The notes beneath the pieces were generated by a model. That model made no database searches, had not been told where the DNA came from, and saw only the letters and a list, made by a program, of their open reading frames with translations. A stretch of DNA of 64,000 bases, taken from Nannochloropsis oceanica (taxonomy: Eukaryota; Sar; Eustigmatophyceae; Eustigmatales; Monodopsidaceae). The stretch is taken from assembly GCA_004519485.1 (NCBI GenBank), contig CP038110.1, positions 868,001-932,000 on the forward strand, read 5' to 3'. Each line of letters begins with the position of its first letter. Position 1 is the first letter of the stretch. Positions 45,891-57,119 of this stretch are shown in pieces. The position numbers were made by a program, and so were the translations under genes.

Positions 45891-48800
45891 CTATCCCAGA
45901 TCATGGCAGTCCTCTTCCTTCCTCTCCTCCCCTCCCTCAATCCCGCCCCCTCCTCCTCCTCCTCCTCCTCGCTCTCCCTTTATCTCTGGATTCAGTCCCT
46001 CCCCTTCGCTTTCCTCTAGGAATGAGCTGGGTAGATTAAAGGACAGAGGGAGAGAGGGAGGGAGGGAGGACAGAGACAGCTGAGGAGGACTAGGAGAAGG
46101 GGACGAGGAGGAGTCAGAATACATGGAGGGAAATACAAAGGAGAAGGAGAGAGAAGGAGAAGCAGGAGGACGAGGAGCAGGAGCAAGAAAAGGAGAAGCA
46201 GGAGGAGGAGGAGGAGGAGGAGCAAGAAGAGGCGCAAGAGGAGAAGGAGCAAGCGGAGCAGAAGGAGATGCTAGAGGAGCAGAAGGAGGAGAAACAGTGG
46301 AAGGATGGAGGGAGGACTGAGGAGCAGAAGGAGGAGGAGGAGCAAGAGGAGGAGGAGGAAGAACAGGGGAGAGGTGGAGGGAGGACGAGGGGGCAGAAGG
46401 AGGCCAGCTTATTGGTGTGCCTGAGCGAGGAAGGCAGGCTGAGCGAGGTGGAAGAGGGAAAGGGAGAGATGCCACGCCGGGAAAAGGGAGGGAGGGAGGG
46501 AGGGGCGGAGGAGGAACGAAGAAGGAGGAGGAGGAGGCACAAGGCAGGGGAGTAGAAGCGGGGGGTGTTGAAGACGAGGACGAGGACGAGGACAAGGACG
46601 GACCCGACAACGTGCATGGCCCTCTATTGTCTTCCCTCCCCTCTCCTCCCCTCTCCTCCCCTCCCTTTCCCCCTCCCTCCTCCCTCCCCCTCCATTGCAT
46701 GCTTCCTTCCCTCAGGGGAGAGGCCGGCTGAAAGGCAGGATGGTGGGTGTTCACAGTGCGGGTGGTGTCGGGGCGGGAGGTGATGTGGCGGGAGCTAGGC
46801 GCAGGCTCGTGGATGCTCATAGCGGCCCATGCCGTGGGGGAGAGTTGGATGGCCCTGGCTTCGACCAGGAAGAGCGTCATGTTTCCCTGTCGATCGAAGC
46901 ACTGAGGGAAAGGGGAGCGGGGACACAAAGAGGGGGGGGGAGATCAGATGAGCAAGAGAGAGAAGGTAAAAGGGAGAGAGGGGGACAGAGATGGAGGGAG
47001 AGAGGGAAGAATAGCTTACCTTGACAAGGCCCGTCATTTTGGCAGGGCAGGTGGTGAGGGTGCTGTAGAGCAAGCTTCGGAAGAAAGACAGTCGGTCTTC
47101 AGGCGCAACGACCCTGGGAAGGAGGGAGGGAGTACAAGAGGGAGGGAGGGAGAAGGAGATAACTGAGTGAAACCAATGAGTAGGACGTCATGCATCCGCA
47201 TGTCCTCCCTCTCTCCCTCCTTCCCTCCCTCTCCCCTTTGTCCTTCCTCTCCTTCCCATCTTCCGCCCCTACTCACGAGGCAAGCAAGAAGGAGATATCG
47301 CACCGCCGCCTCCTCATATCCTGCATCAATTCCCCTGGGCGTCGGTAGAAGGTGTCATAGGCATGATTGGTCGCCACGCTAGAGTCTGCCCCATCCACGG
47401 TGGCCAAATACACAGCCCGTCGGCCGTCATCGGCGTGCTGGAACGCCGGGGTCAGCCGGAGGGCTGGAGGAAGGAGGGAGGGAGGGAAGGAAAGAAGGAG
47501 GGATGAAGAGAGGGAGGGATGGGGGTTGTAAGTGGCAGGCATGGCACTAGCGCGGTGTTCGCTGTTGGTGACTCGGAGGTAAATATATCCTTCCTTATTT
47601 CTCCCTCCCTCCCGCCATCCCTCCCACCCTCCCTCCCGCCCTCCCTCCTGCCCTCCCTCCTACCCTCCCTCCCGCCCTTCCTCCCCCCTCCCGCCCTCCT
47701 TCCCGCCCTCTCACCCTTTGCTCGCTCGCCGACCATGCTGTCGACCTGCATGTCCCGTAGCCTCTGCCTCCTCACGGACAAGGGGGCCTCATGAGCCAGA
47801 TACACGGGATCCTCGAGCTCTACGCCACTAATGCCTAGGGAGTCCTGGACCTAAGGAAGGTAGAGAGGGAAGGACAGAGTGAGAGTCTATGTGTCAGACC
47901 TGCGGAAGGAGGGGAAGAAGGAGGGAATAGGAAGGCAGGCATGTATATATATAGAAATAACTCACTCACCTGTGAGAACATGCCCAACGTCGGATCCGAG
48001 TTGCCTCCAAAGAGCAAGCCCAGGTTCATCCACATCCTTAACAAGCCAATCGCCCGTCTTCTATCCACGAGTCCCTCCTCCCTCAGCCCGTGGAAGGCCT
48101 GCATATACAGATGTACCATGGGTTTGAAGTCGATACGTTCGATGACCAGGTCCAGGAGGGGGGAGGGGGAGGAAGGAGAGGAGGAGGGGGAGGAGGAGGA
48201 GGATAAGGGGGCGGAAGAGGAGGAGGACGATGAGGAGGAGGCAGGGTTGTGAAGGAGCTCGAGTGATTCTGTGGGGGGGCGGCAGGGCTTGTTTAGGCGG
48301 TAGCACCTGGAGAGGGGCGTAGATTGGGAGGGAAAAGGTTTGTGAGGCACTCAATGCATGGATATTATTGATGCTGGCCTCGACCAGTCCTGCGTGTTCA
48401 TAGTATTGGAGGATCATGACTGAGCACACCGAACCGCTAAACATACCCCCTCGTATTACGTTGGGAGGAAGGCCTGAGTGAATAATTTATCAGGGACTAG
48501 ATAATAATAATAAGTTGGTGGATAGATGAATGAATCAAGAGACTAAATTTAAAGAAAAGCAATCTCATTCCCTTTTATAGAGCACGCACCTTCCGCAAGG
48601 GAACTTCTTGTCGCACTGTGTCTTGAGCTGGTAGCACAACTCGCAGGAGCCCCGCGGTCTCTTTTTTACAGCGCTAGGCCATGGTAGAAAGTCTCTGTCC
48701 ACCCTGCTCGCTGCTGCTCCTGTTGCTGCTTCCGTTGCTGGTTCTGCTGTTCCTGCTGTCACTCCTTCCCCTGCTTTCTTAAAAATTATTTTTGATGTCT

Positions 48801-49143
48801 CTCCTTCCTTATCTGAGGCTGTAGGCGGTGGTGGTATTTGGGGTGTCGATAGTGGTGGTTGAAGAGGTTCCTCAGGCAGACAAGGTTTGCCAAGACCCGG
48901 CTCGAGAGAGGCGAGGTCAAATGCGATACTTGTGGCGAGACGTTCGTCCGAGAATGTTGCCCCTCCCCCTTCTTCTCCACTCCCTGGTGTTGTTCGTCTT
49001 GATGCAGGAGCGGGAATACAATCCTCGCGGTGATTATCATCACCATCCAACGCTGCACTGTCACGGTCGTCCTTGTCGCTCTTGTGCTCCTCTCTGGACT
49101 GTCCGTGGTGGTGGTTTTGGCTGCTGCTTTGCGATTGGTGCAT
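45891..49143 (-). CDS. Zn(II)2Cys6 regulator with PAS-like domain, copy A
   Basis: Six exons join in phase: 49143-48590, 48306-47970, 47850-47715, 47463-47277, 47113-47020 and 46901-45891, giving 772 residues. The zinc cluster, C-x2-C-x6-C-x5-C-x2-C-x6-C, is complete across intron 1 (CELCYQLKTQC, then FPCGR/CYRLNKPC). It binds two zinc ions and, in fungi, DNA. A conserved middle region includes MVHLYMQAFHGLREEGLVDR and, after intron 3, LRLTPAFQHADDGRRAVYLA to MTLFLVEARAIQL. This resembles the PAS-like segment of fungal ERT1/AcuK regulators. The rest is Ser/Pro/Glu-rich. The frame stops at 45891, but the terminal codons seen in copy B (AIRRPLISVKDFLLG) survive downstream at 45739-45785, so the end has changed or is spliced. 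Confidence 0.82.
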
Positions 49144-50599
49144 GCTTGCTGTGTATATGTGTGTAAGAGGAGGGGGGGATGGGATTGATTGATTCATTGA
49201 TCAGTTGATTGATTGATTCTTTTGTGAGATCAGTATTGATCATGGTCAAGCCTCTCGATACATCGAAATATCTGATGTAACATCACTAAGTATTCTCACT
49301 ATTCACATGTCTGGTGGAGAGTGTGCATGGTTAGGGAGGAGGAGAGTTGGGGGATAATTTAGAATTTCAACCTCCTGATATTTTGATTGGATGTTACTCT
49401 GAATCGCAAAAATTTTGATTTTTGATTCTTGTTCAAATATTTCGCGAAACACATGCTACTTCCAATGGTCACCCGAGTCACACATGCCGTTGCGACTTCT
49501 TCCACGCAAGAGTTTTGATATAAGATGTATCTGTATACACATATATAAAGGGCAGAGCTTGGTGGACAAGTCATTCCTTTACTGACCAACAGCCACACGC
49601 CAAAAGGTGCCGAGAACGCTGTCTCCAAATTTTCTGGTCGGCACGACCGTGGGTTCAAAATGTGGCAATACTCAAGCCGCTGGTGCACAACAAATAAATA
49701 TTATTTTCCCAAAGCGCGAGTGGGGGAAGAAGAGTTGAATTATTAAGCTCCTGGCTCCTCCTGCTACCATATACCGCTGCAAGCTTGTGTCAATACCATT
49801 CGTGTCCTTCGAAGCCGGATGCCTGCAAACGCGCGATTGACGAAGACCCGAGAGACGGAGGAAACGGTGCTTTCTTTTTGCAAAGCTCGACGAGCCACGA
49901 TTCCCAGACCTCATTTGCCTCTCCTATGAGACTCTCCACCCATGCATGTGTATATTCTACATGGCACATCATAACACTTGAAGGCAAGGCAGATCTAGAG
50001 TGCATGTCAACAGGCAGCTTCTCAGCTATGCTGGCGTGACCAGGGGTCGAAACGCTCAGATTCAGCATTCCTTTTAATATGGCCCAATCTCTGTTTGCCA
50101 TCATATTGTCAAACATATGTAATATCGTGGTTGGTAACACACTAAGCATGTTTGGAGCGAGCTCATGCCCGCAAAAAAACAGTTGCCGCAGTTTTGGTAT
50201 TTTGGCAGATTTTTCAACCTCCTCACCTCCCACGAGCTGAAAGCCAAAAAGACCAAAAGGACGTCAACAAATTAAACATCATTGCTTATTATTTCCTAAA
50301 AGTGTATTAACGTTTATTTTATTAAGGTCTTAAATACAGTGATCTCCTCCTCAGTACATATACGCATTTCTTGGCCATTATCATCCGGATGCAATCGATC
50401 AGGATAGGTAAGGAAAACAAATAGTGCTGCAAATCAGGCGAATCGGCAGGAGAGGAAAACAAGAAGAACTTTCAAGAGGGTAGTAGGGAAAGAGGGAGGG
50501 GTCGAAAAGTGGCTAGAATGTTGTATTCATGAAAAAGGAAGGGGAGGGAGGGAGGAAAGGGAGGGAAGAGGACGAAAAAGAAGCTAAGTAAAGGTTCAA
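49144..50599. other. Spacer between duplicated units; possible coding stretch 49790-50233 (-)
   Basis: A minus-strand frame of 147 codons (49790-50233) contains plausible sequence (ILHMFDNMMANRDWAILKG) but no recognised family. It shares partial DNA similarity with the region below the HNH-like gene in unit B. It may be a remnant of duplicated flanking sequence. The rest is AT-rich without a gene. Confidence 0.3.
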
Positions 50600-51026
50600 A
50601 GAATGCGCATCATCACCATCATCGTCCCGAGCCAAAATTTTCCATTCTGATCCACTTATTTTTTTAATTGACAATATTTTCCGCGATATTAGATAAAACT
50701 AATTACAGCCGTGTTTTTGCCCACCAATGGCTATCTCGTTCTTCTAAATACATCCCACTTTGATTCTCCTCCTCCTCCTGCCGCGAGGGTTTCTACCTGA
50801 TTGCATCTTTGCCGCCCTTCCTTTCCTATTACAGGGCAATTACCTCCCTACTGATCACATGCTTGCCTGCTCATCGCATTTTTTGGGGCCTTGATCTCAA
50901 GCCCCATCGATAAGGTGACATTCATAAATGTTATTCGCTTCCTTTTCGCTACCCCCCTCCATATCCCTCCCTCCTCCCCTTCCTCCCCTCCCTCCCCTCC
51001 CTGTCTCTTACCCCCCCCTTTTCTCT

Positions 51027-54000
51027 CTATCCCAGCAGAAAATCTTTCACAGATATCAAGGGTCGACGAATCGCCTCTTCCTCCTTTGCCTCTTCCTCCT
51101 CCATGTCGCTCCCGGCCTGTTGCTGCTTGTGCTGCTGTTGTCGTTGTTGTCGTTGTTGTTGTCGTTGTTGTCGTTGTTGTCGTTGTTGTCGTTGTTGTCG
51201 TTGTTGCTGCTGCTGTTGCTGCTGATGATGATAATGATGATGATGAGAGAGATGTTTGTCGTACTGCTTCTGCTGCTGCTGCTGCTCTCCAAGTCCCCAG
51301 TAGTTCTCTTCCTGCCTCTCCTCCTCCTGCCCCTGCTGCTCCTTAAACTCCTCCAATATCTCTGATCCCTCGCTCCCCTCATATTTCCAGCCTTCCAACC
51401 CTTTCATCCTTCCCTCCCTCCCCCCCACATCTGCTTCTCCTCGCTCTCCCTCTCTCTCTGGATTCAGCCCCCCCACTTCGCTTTCCTCTAGGAATGAGCT
51501 GGGTAGATTAAAGGACAGAGGGAGAGAGGGAGGGAGGGAGGGCAGAGACAGCTGAGGAGGACTAGGAGAAGGGAACGAGGAGGAGTCAGAATACATGGAG
51601 GGAAAGATAGAAGAGGGGGAATAAGAAGGAGAAGGTGGAGGATGACGTCGACATCGAAGAGGAGGAAGACGACGAAAAGGAGGAGGGGGAGGAGGAGCAA
51701 AAGGATTAAGAGGAGCGGAAGGAGGAGGAACAAGAAGAGGCGCAAGAGGAGAAGGAGCAAGCGGAGCAGAAGGAGATGCTAGAGGAGCAGAAGGAGGAGA
51801 AACAGTGGAAGGATGGAGGGAGGACTGAGGAGCAGAAGGAGGAGGAGGAGCAAGAGGAGGAGGAGGAGGAAGAACAGGGGAGGGGTGGAGGGAGGACGAG
51901 GGGGCAGAAGGAGGCCAGCTTATTGGTGTGCCTGAGCGAGGAAGGCAGGCTGAGCGAGGTGGAAGAGGGAAAGGGAGAGATGCCACGCCGGGAAAAGGGA
52001 GGGAGGGAGGGAGGGGCGGAGGAGGAACGAAGAAGGAGGAGGAGGAGGCACAAGGCAGGGAAGTAGAGGTGAGGAGTGTTGAAGACGAGGATGAGGAAGA
52101 GGACGAGGACGGACCCGACAACGTGTATGGCCCTCTATTGTCTTCCCTCCCCTCTCCTCCCCTTTCCTCCCCTCCCTTTCCCCCTCCCTCCTCCCTCCCC
52201 CTCCATTGCATGCTTCCTTCCCTCAGGGGAGAGGCCGGCTGAAAGGCAGGATGGTGGGTGTTCACAGTGCGGGTGGTGTCGGGGCGGGAGGTGATGTGGC
52301 GGGAGCTAGGCGCAGGCTCGTGGATGCTCATAGCGGCCCATGCCGTGGGGGAGAGTTGGATGGCCCTGGCTTCGACCAGGAAGAGCGTCATGTTTCCCTG
52401 TCGATCGAAGCACTGAGCAAAAGGGGAGCGGGGACAAAAAGAGGGGGGGGGGGATCAGATGAGCAAGAGAGAGAAGGTAAAAGGGAGAGAGGGGGACAGA
52501 GAGAGAGGGAGAGAGGGAAGAATAGCTTACCTTGACAAGGCCCGTCATTTTGGCAGGGCAGGTGGTGAGGGTGATATAGAGCAAGCCTCGGAAGAAAGAC
52601 AGTCGGTCTTCAGGCGCAACGACCCTGGGAAGGAGGGAGGGAGTACAAGAGGGAGGGAGGGAGAAGGAGATAACTGAGTGAAACCAATGAGTAGGACGTC
52701 ATGCATCCGCATGTCCTCCCTCTCTCCCTCCTTCCCTCCCTCTCCCCTTTGTCCTTCCTCTCTTTCCCTTACCCCCTCCCTTCCCTACTCACGAGGCAAG
52801 CAAGAATGAAATGAGGCATCGCCGCTCCCACATATCCTGCATCAATTCCCCTGGGCGTCGGTAGAAGGTGTCATAGGCATGATTGGTCGCCACGCTAGAG
52901 TCTGCCCCATCCACGGTGGCCAAATACACAGCCCGTCGGCCGTCATCGGCGTGCTGGAACGCCGGGGTCAGCCGGAGGGCTGGAGGAAGGAGGGAGGGAG
53001 GGAAGGAAAGAAGGAGGGATGAAGAGAGGGAGGGATGGGGGTTGTAAGTGGCAGGCGTTGCACTAGCGCGGAGTTTGTGATCGTGGTTTGAAGTCAATTT
53101 ATCATTCCCTTCTTCCCTCCTTCCCTCCCTCCCTCCCGCCCTCTCACCCTTTGCTCGCTCGCCAGCCATGCTGTCGGCCTGTGTTTCTCGCAGCCTCTGC
53201 CTCCTCACGGACAAGGGGGCCTCATGAGCCAGATACACGGGATCCTCGAGCTCTACGCCACTAATGCCTAGGGAGTCCTGGACCTAAGGAGGGAGGTAGA
53301 GAGGGAAGGACAGAGTGAGAGTCTATGTGTCGGACCTGCGGAAGGAGGGGAAGAAGGAGGGAATAGGAAGGCAGGCATGTATATATATAGAAATAACTCA
53401 CTCACCTGTGAGAACATGCCCAACGTCGGATCCGAGTTGCCCCCAAAGAGCAAGCCCAGGTTCATCCACATCCTTAACAAGCCAATCGCCCGTCTTCTAT
53501 CCACGAGTCCCTCCTCCCTCAGCTCGTGGAAGGCCTGCATATACAGATGTACCATGGGTTTGAAGTCGATACGTTCGATGACCAGGTCCAGGAGGGGGGA
53601 GGGGGAGGAAGGAGAGGAGGAGGGGGAGGAGGGGGAGGAGAAGGAGGAGGAGGAGGAGGAGGCAGGGTGGTGGAGGAGCTCGAGTGATTCTGTGGGGGGA
53701 CGGCAGGGCTTGTTTAGGCGATAGCACCTGGGGATGAGGATAAAGAGAAGAAGATGTTGAGATTTAACGATGTATGAATATAAGTGTGTACGTATGCATG
53801 CATTGATATAATTACTATTATACTATTATTTGAACGGGTACGATGGTTGATGGTGACCTCGAACGGTCCTATGGATCGCTGAATCGGCTGGATACGAAAA
53901 TGTCAGCCCTCTTCCCCTTCTCCTAGTGAAGCACGCACCTTCCACAAGGGAACGTCTTGTCGCACTGTGTCTTGAGCTGGTAGCATACCTCGCAGGAGCC

Positions 54001-54486
54001 CCGCGGTCTCTTTTTTACAGCGCTAGGCCATGGTAGAAAGTCTCTGTCCACCCTGCTCGCTGCTGCTCCTGTTGCTGCTCCTGTTGCTACTCCTGTTGCT
54101 ACTCCGGCTGTCATTCCTTCCCCTGCTTTCTTTACCCTTCCCTTTGATTTCCCCATTTCCTTATTTAAGGCTGGAGGCGGTGGTGGTATTGGGAGTGGCA
54201 ATGGTGGGGGTTGTAGAGGTTCGTCTGGTAGACAAGGGTAGCCAAAACCCGGCATGAGAGAGGCGAGGTCAAATGCGGTACTTGAGGTGAGACATCCGTC
54301 CGAAAATGCTGCCCCTGCCACTCCTTCTCTCCCTCGTGCTGCTCCTGTTGATGCATGAATGGGAATCCAATCCTCGCGGTGATGGATGTCTAACGCTGCA
54401 CTGTCACTGTCGTCCTCATCGTTCTCGTCCTTCTCATTTGATTGCCCGTGGTGGTGGTTGTGGCTGCTGCTTTGTGATCGATGCAT
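51027..54486 (-). CDS. Zn(II)2Cys6 regulator with PAS-like domain, copy B
   Basis: Same six-exon structure as copy A: 54486-53939, 53727-53406, 53283-53148, 52979-52793, 52624-52531 and 52412-51027, giving 890 residues. The zinc cluster is intact (CEVCYQLKTQC, FPCGR/CYRLNKPC). Exons 3-5 are nearly identical to copy A, while exon 1 differs at many residues outside the cluster and around VDRDFLPWPSAVKKRPRGSC. The last exon is longer than in A. It carries a Gln/Arg repeat encoded by (TTGTCG)n on the plus strand, and the end AIRRPLISVKDFLLG. A role as a DNA-binding transcription regulator in the nucleus is inferred from the cluster; a gene of this class is known to influence lipid content in Nannochloropsis. 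Confidence 0.85.
51130..51225. repeat. (TTGTCG)n coding repeat
   Basis: Hexamer and trimer units of GTTGTC/TTG encode QQR/Q runs in copy B on the minus strand. Copy A lacks this array. Confidence 0.9.
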
Positions 54487-55354
54487 ACTGTGTATGCGTG
54501 TTGAGGAGGGGGGAAGGGGGGAGGGGGCGTATCGTATGTGATTACTTTACCTAATTTTTTTTGTACCAAAAAATTGCGAACACACACTGTACTTCCGATA
54601 ACGGGCACATCGACTTAAACATGTCTTTGTGCCTCGTTTCACACTAGTCCTTACATTTAAGGTACATGTAAAACTGTGGAATTTTGTGGACAAATCTTCT
54701 CGCTACTGACCTAAGGCCCCACTTTCTGCGCCTAGGGTGCTTCCGTCGGGGCAACCAGACGGTCAAAGCCTGACAATACTCAAGTCGGTAGCGCACAACA
54801 TCCACAATTTAAGTTACCCAACGCGCCAACGAGTGAAGGGAGAAGGGAAAGGTTTGGCTCCTGGCTCCTCAGGTTACCATGCTGCGGCAAGCTTGTGCAA
54901 GCGCCACCATTCGTCTCCTTCGGTGTACGTCGGCCGACCCTCGAACGACAGAAGCCCCGAGAGAGTGAGGAAACGGTGCTTTCTTTTTCAGGGCTTGACA
55001 CGGACCTCTTTTACCCCTTCCACAATGCGTTGATACTGCGTGGCACCGTCCACACACCTGAAAGATAGGCATATCAGAGGGAACTCTCAGTGCCAGATTT
55101 TGAGCATACAAATGCAGAATTGAAATGTTCCACGGGAAGAAAAAACAAAACGGCGGAGAGTGCACTCAGGCGGATACATCTCAAATTTGTTTAAATTATA
55201 CTATATCTACTCTTACAGTTGCACATCTCTTCCTTTTTTTCTCTTCCCTTCGCGCCACAGGTGGACAACAACAAGTCGACGCCGTGCCTTTATCTACCCT
55301 GGCTACGCCAAAATATTCGCCCACCCCTTCCCTCTCTCCCTCCATCTCTGTTCA
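54487..55354. other. Intergenic between copy B and the HNH-like gene
   Basis: No gene called. 54850-54990 is similar to 49746-49890 in unit A. The copy B promoter should lie just above 54486. Confidence 0.4.
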
Positions 55355-57119
55355 TTAGCGTTGATAGCGAAGCTGTTGGTTGTGACCATCCTGTTGCGCC
55401 CGTCCTCGTTGTTTGCTCGCCCATCGCACAAATTTGCCAACTTTTTCGTCCTCTAACAACGCAGGAACGGTGTATAGCAATGTGGCCAGTGTGTCGTTGT
55501 CGTGGCTTCGGTGCACAGCCGTGTGGCAGGGCCTTGGATGGAGGATAAGGCAGGACAGTAGGAGATCAGTGAAGGAATGAGATGAAAGCATACCGTCATC
55601 TATTGACTCACCTGCAGATTGTAGCACATATATTCAGCTCCTCTTGTGAGATCCCCTGTGAAAAACACGACATATGTCCGGGTGGAGGTGAGAATCAAGC
55701 AGCAGCCTCACTCATACCACCTTTGCAATACGGTCAACAGGTCACCCCGCTTGCCCTCGCTTACCTGCTTAAGCAGCTTTTTATGCAGTGTCCGAGGCCG
55801 GAGATGGTGCCGCGTCAAGGGCATTACACGGGCACACAACTCACAACCCTTGTCCCCCCTTCTTTCCAACCCCATGACTCCCACCTCCTCGTCTTCTTGA
55901 GGTGGGATCACATTTTCTTTGAGAAGGCGGGACCAGAGCTTGCTCACTAGAACCTGAAGGTTAAAACCGAGACAAAGACAAGGAAAAAAAGAAAAAAATG
56001 CCATCGATCAGGATCGGTAATTTATAACATTCCAAATCAGGCGTATCGGCAGAAAAAGGAGAAAATATGCAATTGAAAATCAGGCATATTACCCGGAGTA
56101 CGTAAACCCTCGAGGGAAATACTTCAAATATAGGGTAAATCTATTTTTATTTAAAAAATTGGAGGCTGAAAAGCGAAAGGAATTTACGATCGACAGCAAA
56201 GATTGAACGACCGACATGCACGCCAAGATATCGATTCATTTACCTCCATGTCGTCCTCATCTTCCACGGCCAACGCGCGCAGCAAATTTTCAGGTACGTA
56301 ATTCTAATGTGTGTTGTAGTGAGTAAGGAATGCACACGCATAAGTTTTCTTAGCTTCACTTATCTTATCTCTTCGGTTGTATCTTATTCACCAAGGTGTG
56401 TAGAAACTCTCCTGTCGGTACTTCTACTACAGTGCAAACATGAAAGAATAATACGTTGTGTACATAGAGAGAAATATATGTACAGAAATATATGTATATA
56501 GATATACATATGTATTTTGAATCTTACCTGGATGACGCCAAACAAGTCCTCGATGGAAAGAATTTGTTCGGCTTCTAATTCCGAGATGAGTGTGGAAAGG
56601 AAGTAGTCAACTGCTGCCATCTGCGTGAATGTGGGTGGGCATGACGCGGATGAGAAGTCGCGAGACTGATTCGAGCCTTAGAGAGAAGGAATGCGGTAAG
56701 TGCTGTGGTGAAAAGTTAAAGGGATGAAGGCACGCGTATCGGCACGCACCGAGGTACCGCTGTCCGACGTCGAAGAAATGGAGGACAACAGCAGGAGGCG
56801 TAGCTTGTGCTCGGCTAGATCGAGCCTTGCCAGCAAGGTTGTTGCTGAGTGCAAGGGTAGGATAAACGCGAGAGGTCGAGATTAACTTTCATGTTGATGT
56901 TACGTTGCTGCTGCTACGATTTCTCGGAAGAGGACCTGGTGTCCTGTTAAGCGAGACGATGGCACCACTGTGCTTTGTCTCTCCTTGTTGTAGGCAAGAA
57001 GAGGGGTATGTGTGCTTACCGGCAGCGAGCTCATCGAGCTCATCCTCTTCCCCACCGTCGTCATCTCTGACTTTTGGTGCCGCTTGTTGCTGTTGGCGCT
57101 GTTTGATCTTCCTATTCAT
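55355..57119 (-). CDS. HNH-like zinc-motif protein
   Basis: Eight exons join in phase to 284 residues: 57119-57020, 56943-56904, 56844-56750, 56676-56528, 56303-56244, 55953-55765, 55655-55612 and 55532-55355. The N-terminus is Gln-rich, then acidic. Helical-looking segments follow (YFLSTLISELEAEQILSIED, VLVSKLWSRLLKEN). The C-terminal domain has CELCARVMPLTRHHLRPRTLH (Cys185, Cys188, His197, His198), then ICRPCHTAVHRSHDN (Cys225, Cys228, His229) and VGKFVRWASKQR. The two CxxC pairs and central HH match an HNH-fold module known from fungal and other eukaryotic hypothetical proteins. Nuclease activity is possible but not shown. Small exons, including one of 40 nt, make the start less sure than the end. 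Confidence 0.78.

Larger units (their letters stand above)
45010..50460. repeat. Segmental duplication, unit A
   Basis: Pairs with unit B at about 50590-56075. The core (46020-48290) is almost identical to 51480-53720 in exons and introns alike. The ends match more weakly: 49746-49890 with 54853-54990, and an ATCGATCAGGAT segment at 50388-50455 with 56003-56070. Unit A is shorter in its upstream part. Confidence 0.88.
50600..56075. repeat. Segmental duplication, unit B
   Basis: Tandem partner of unit A in the same orientation. It contains regulator copy B and the 3-prime exons of the HNH-like gene. Unit A has no intact counterpart of those HNH exons. Confidence 0.85.

Noticed and set aside
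44704-56620. Duplicated block considered as a mobile element
   Set aside because: No transposase, reverse transcriptase, terminal repeats or target-site duplication were seen; host genes with introns are duplicated in direct orientation.
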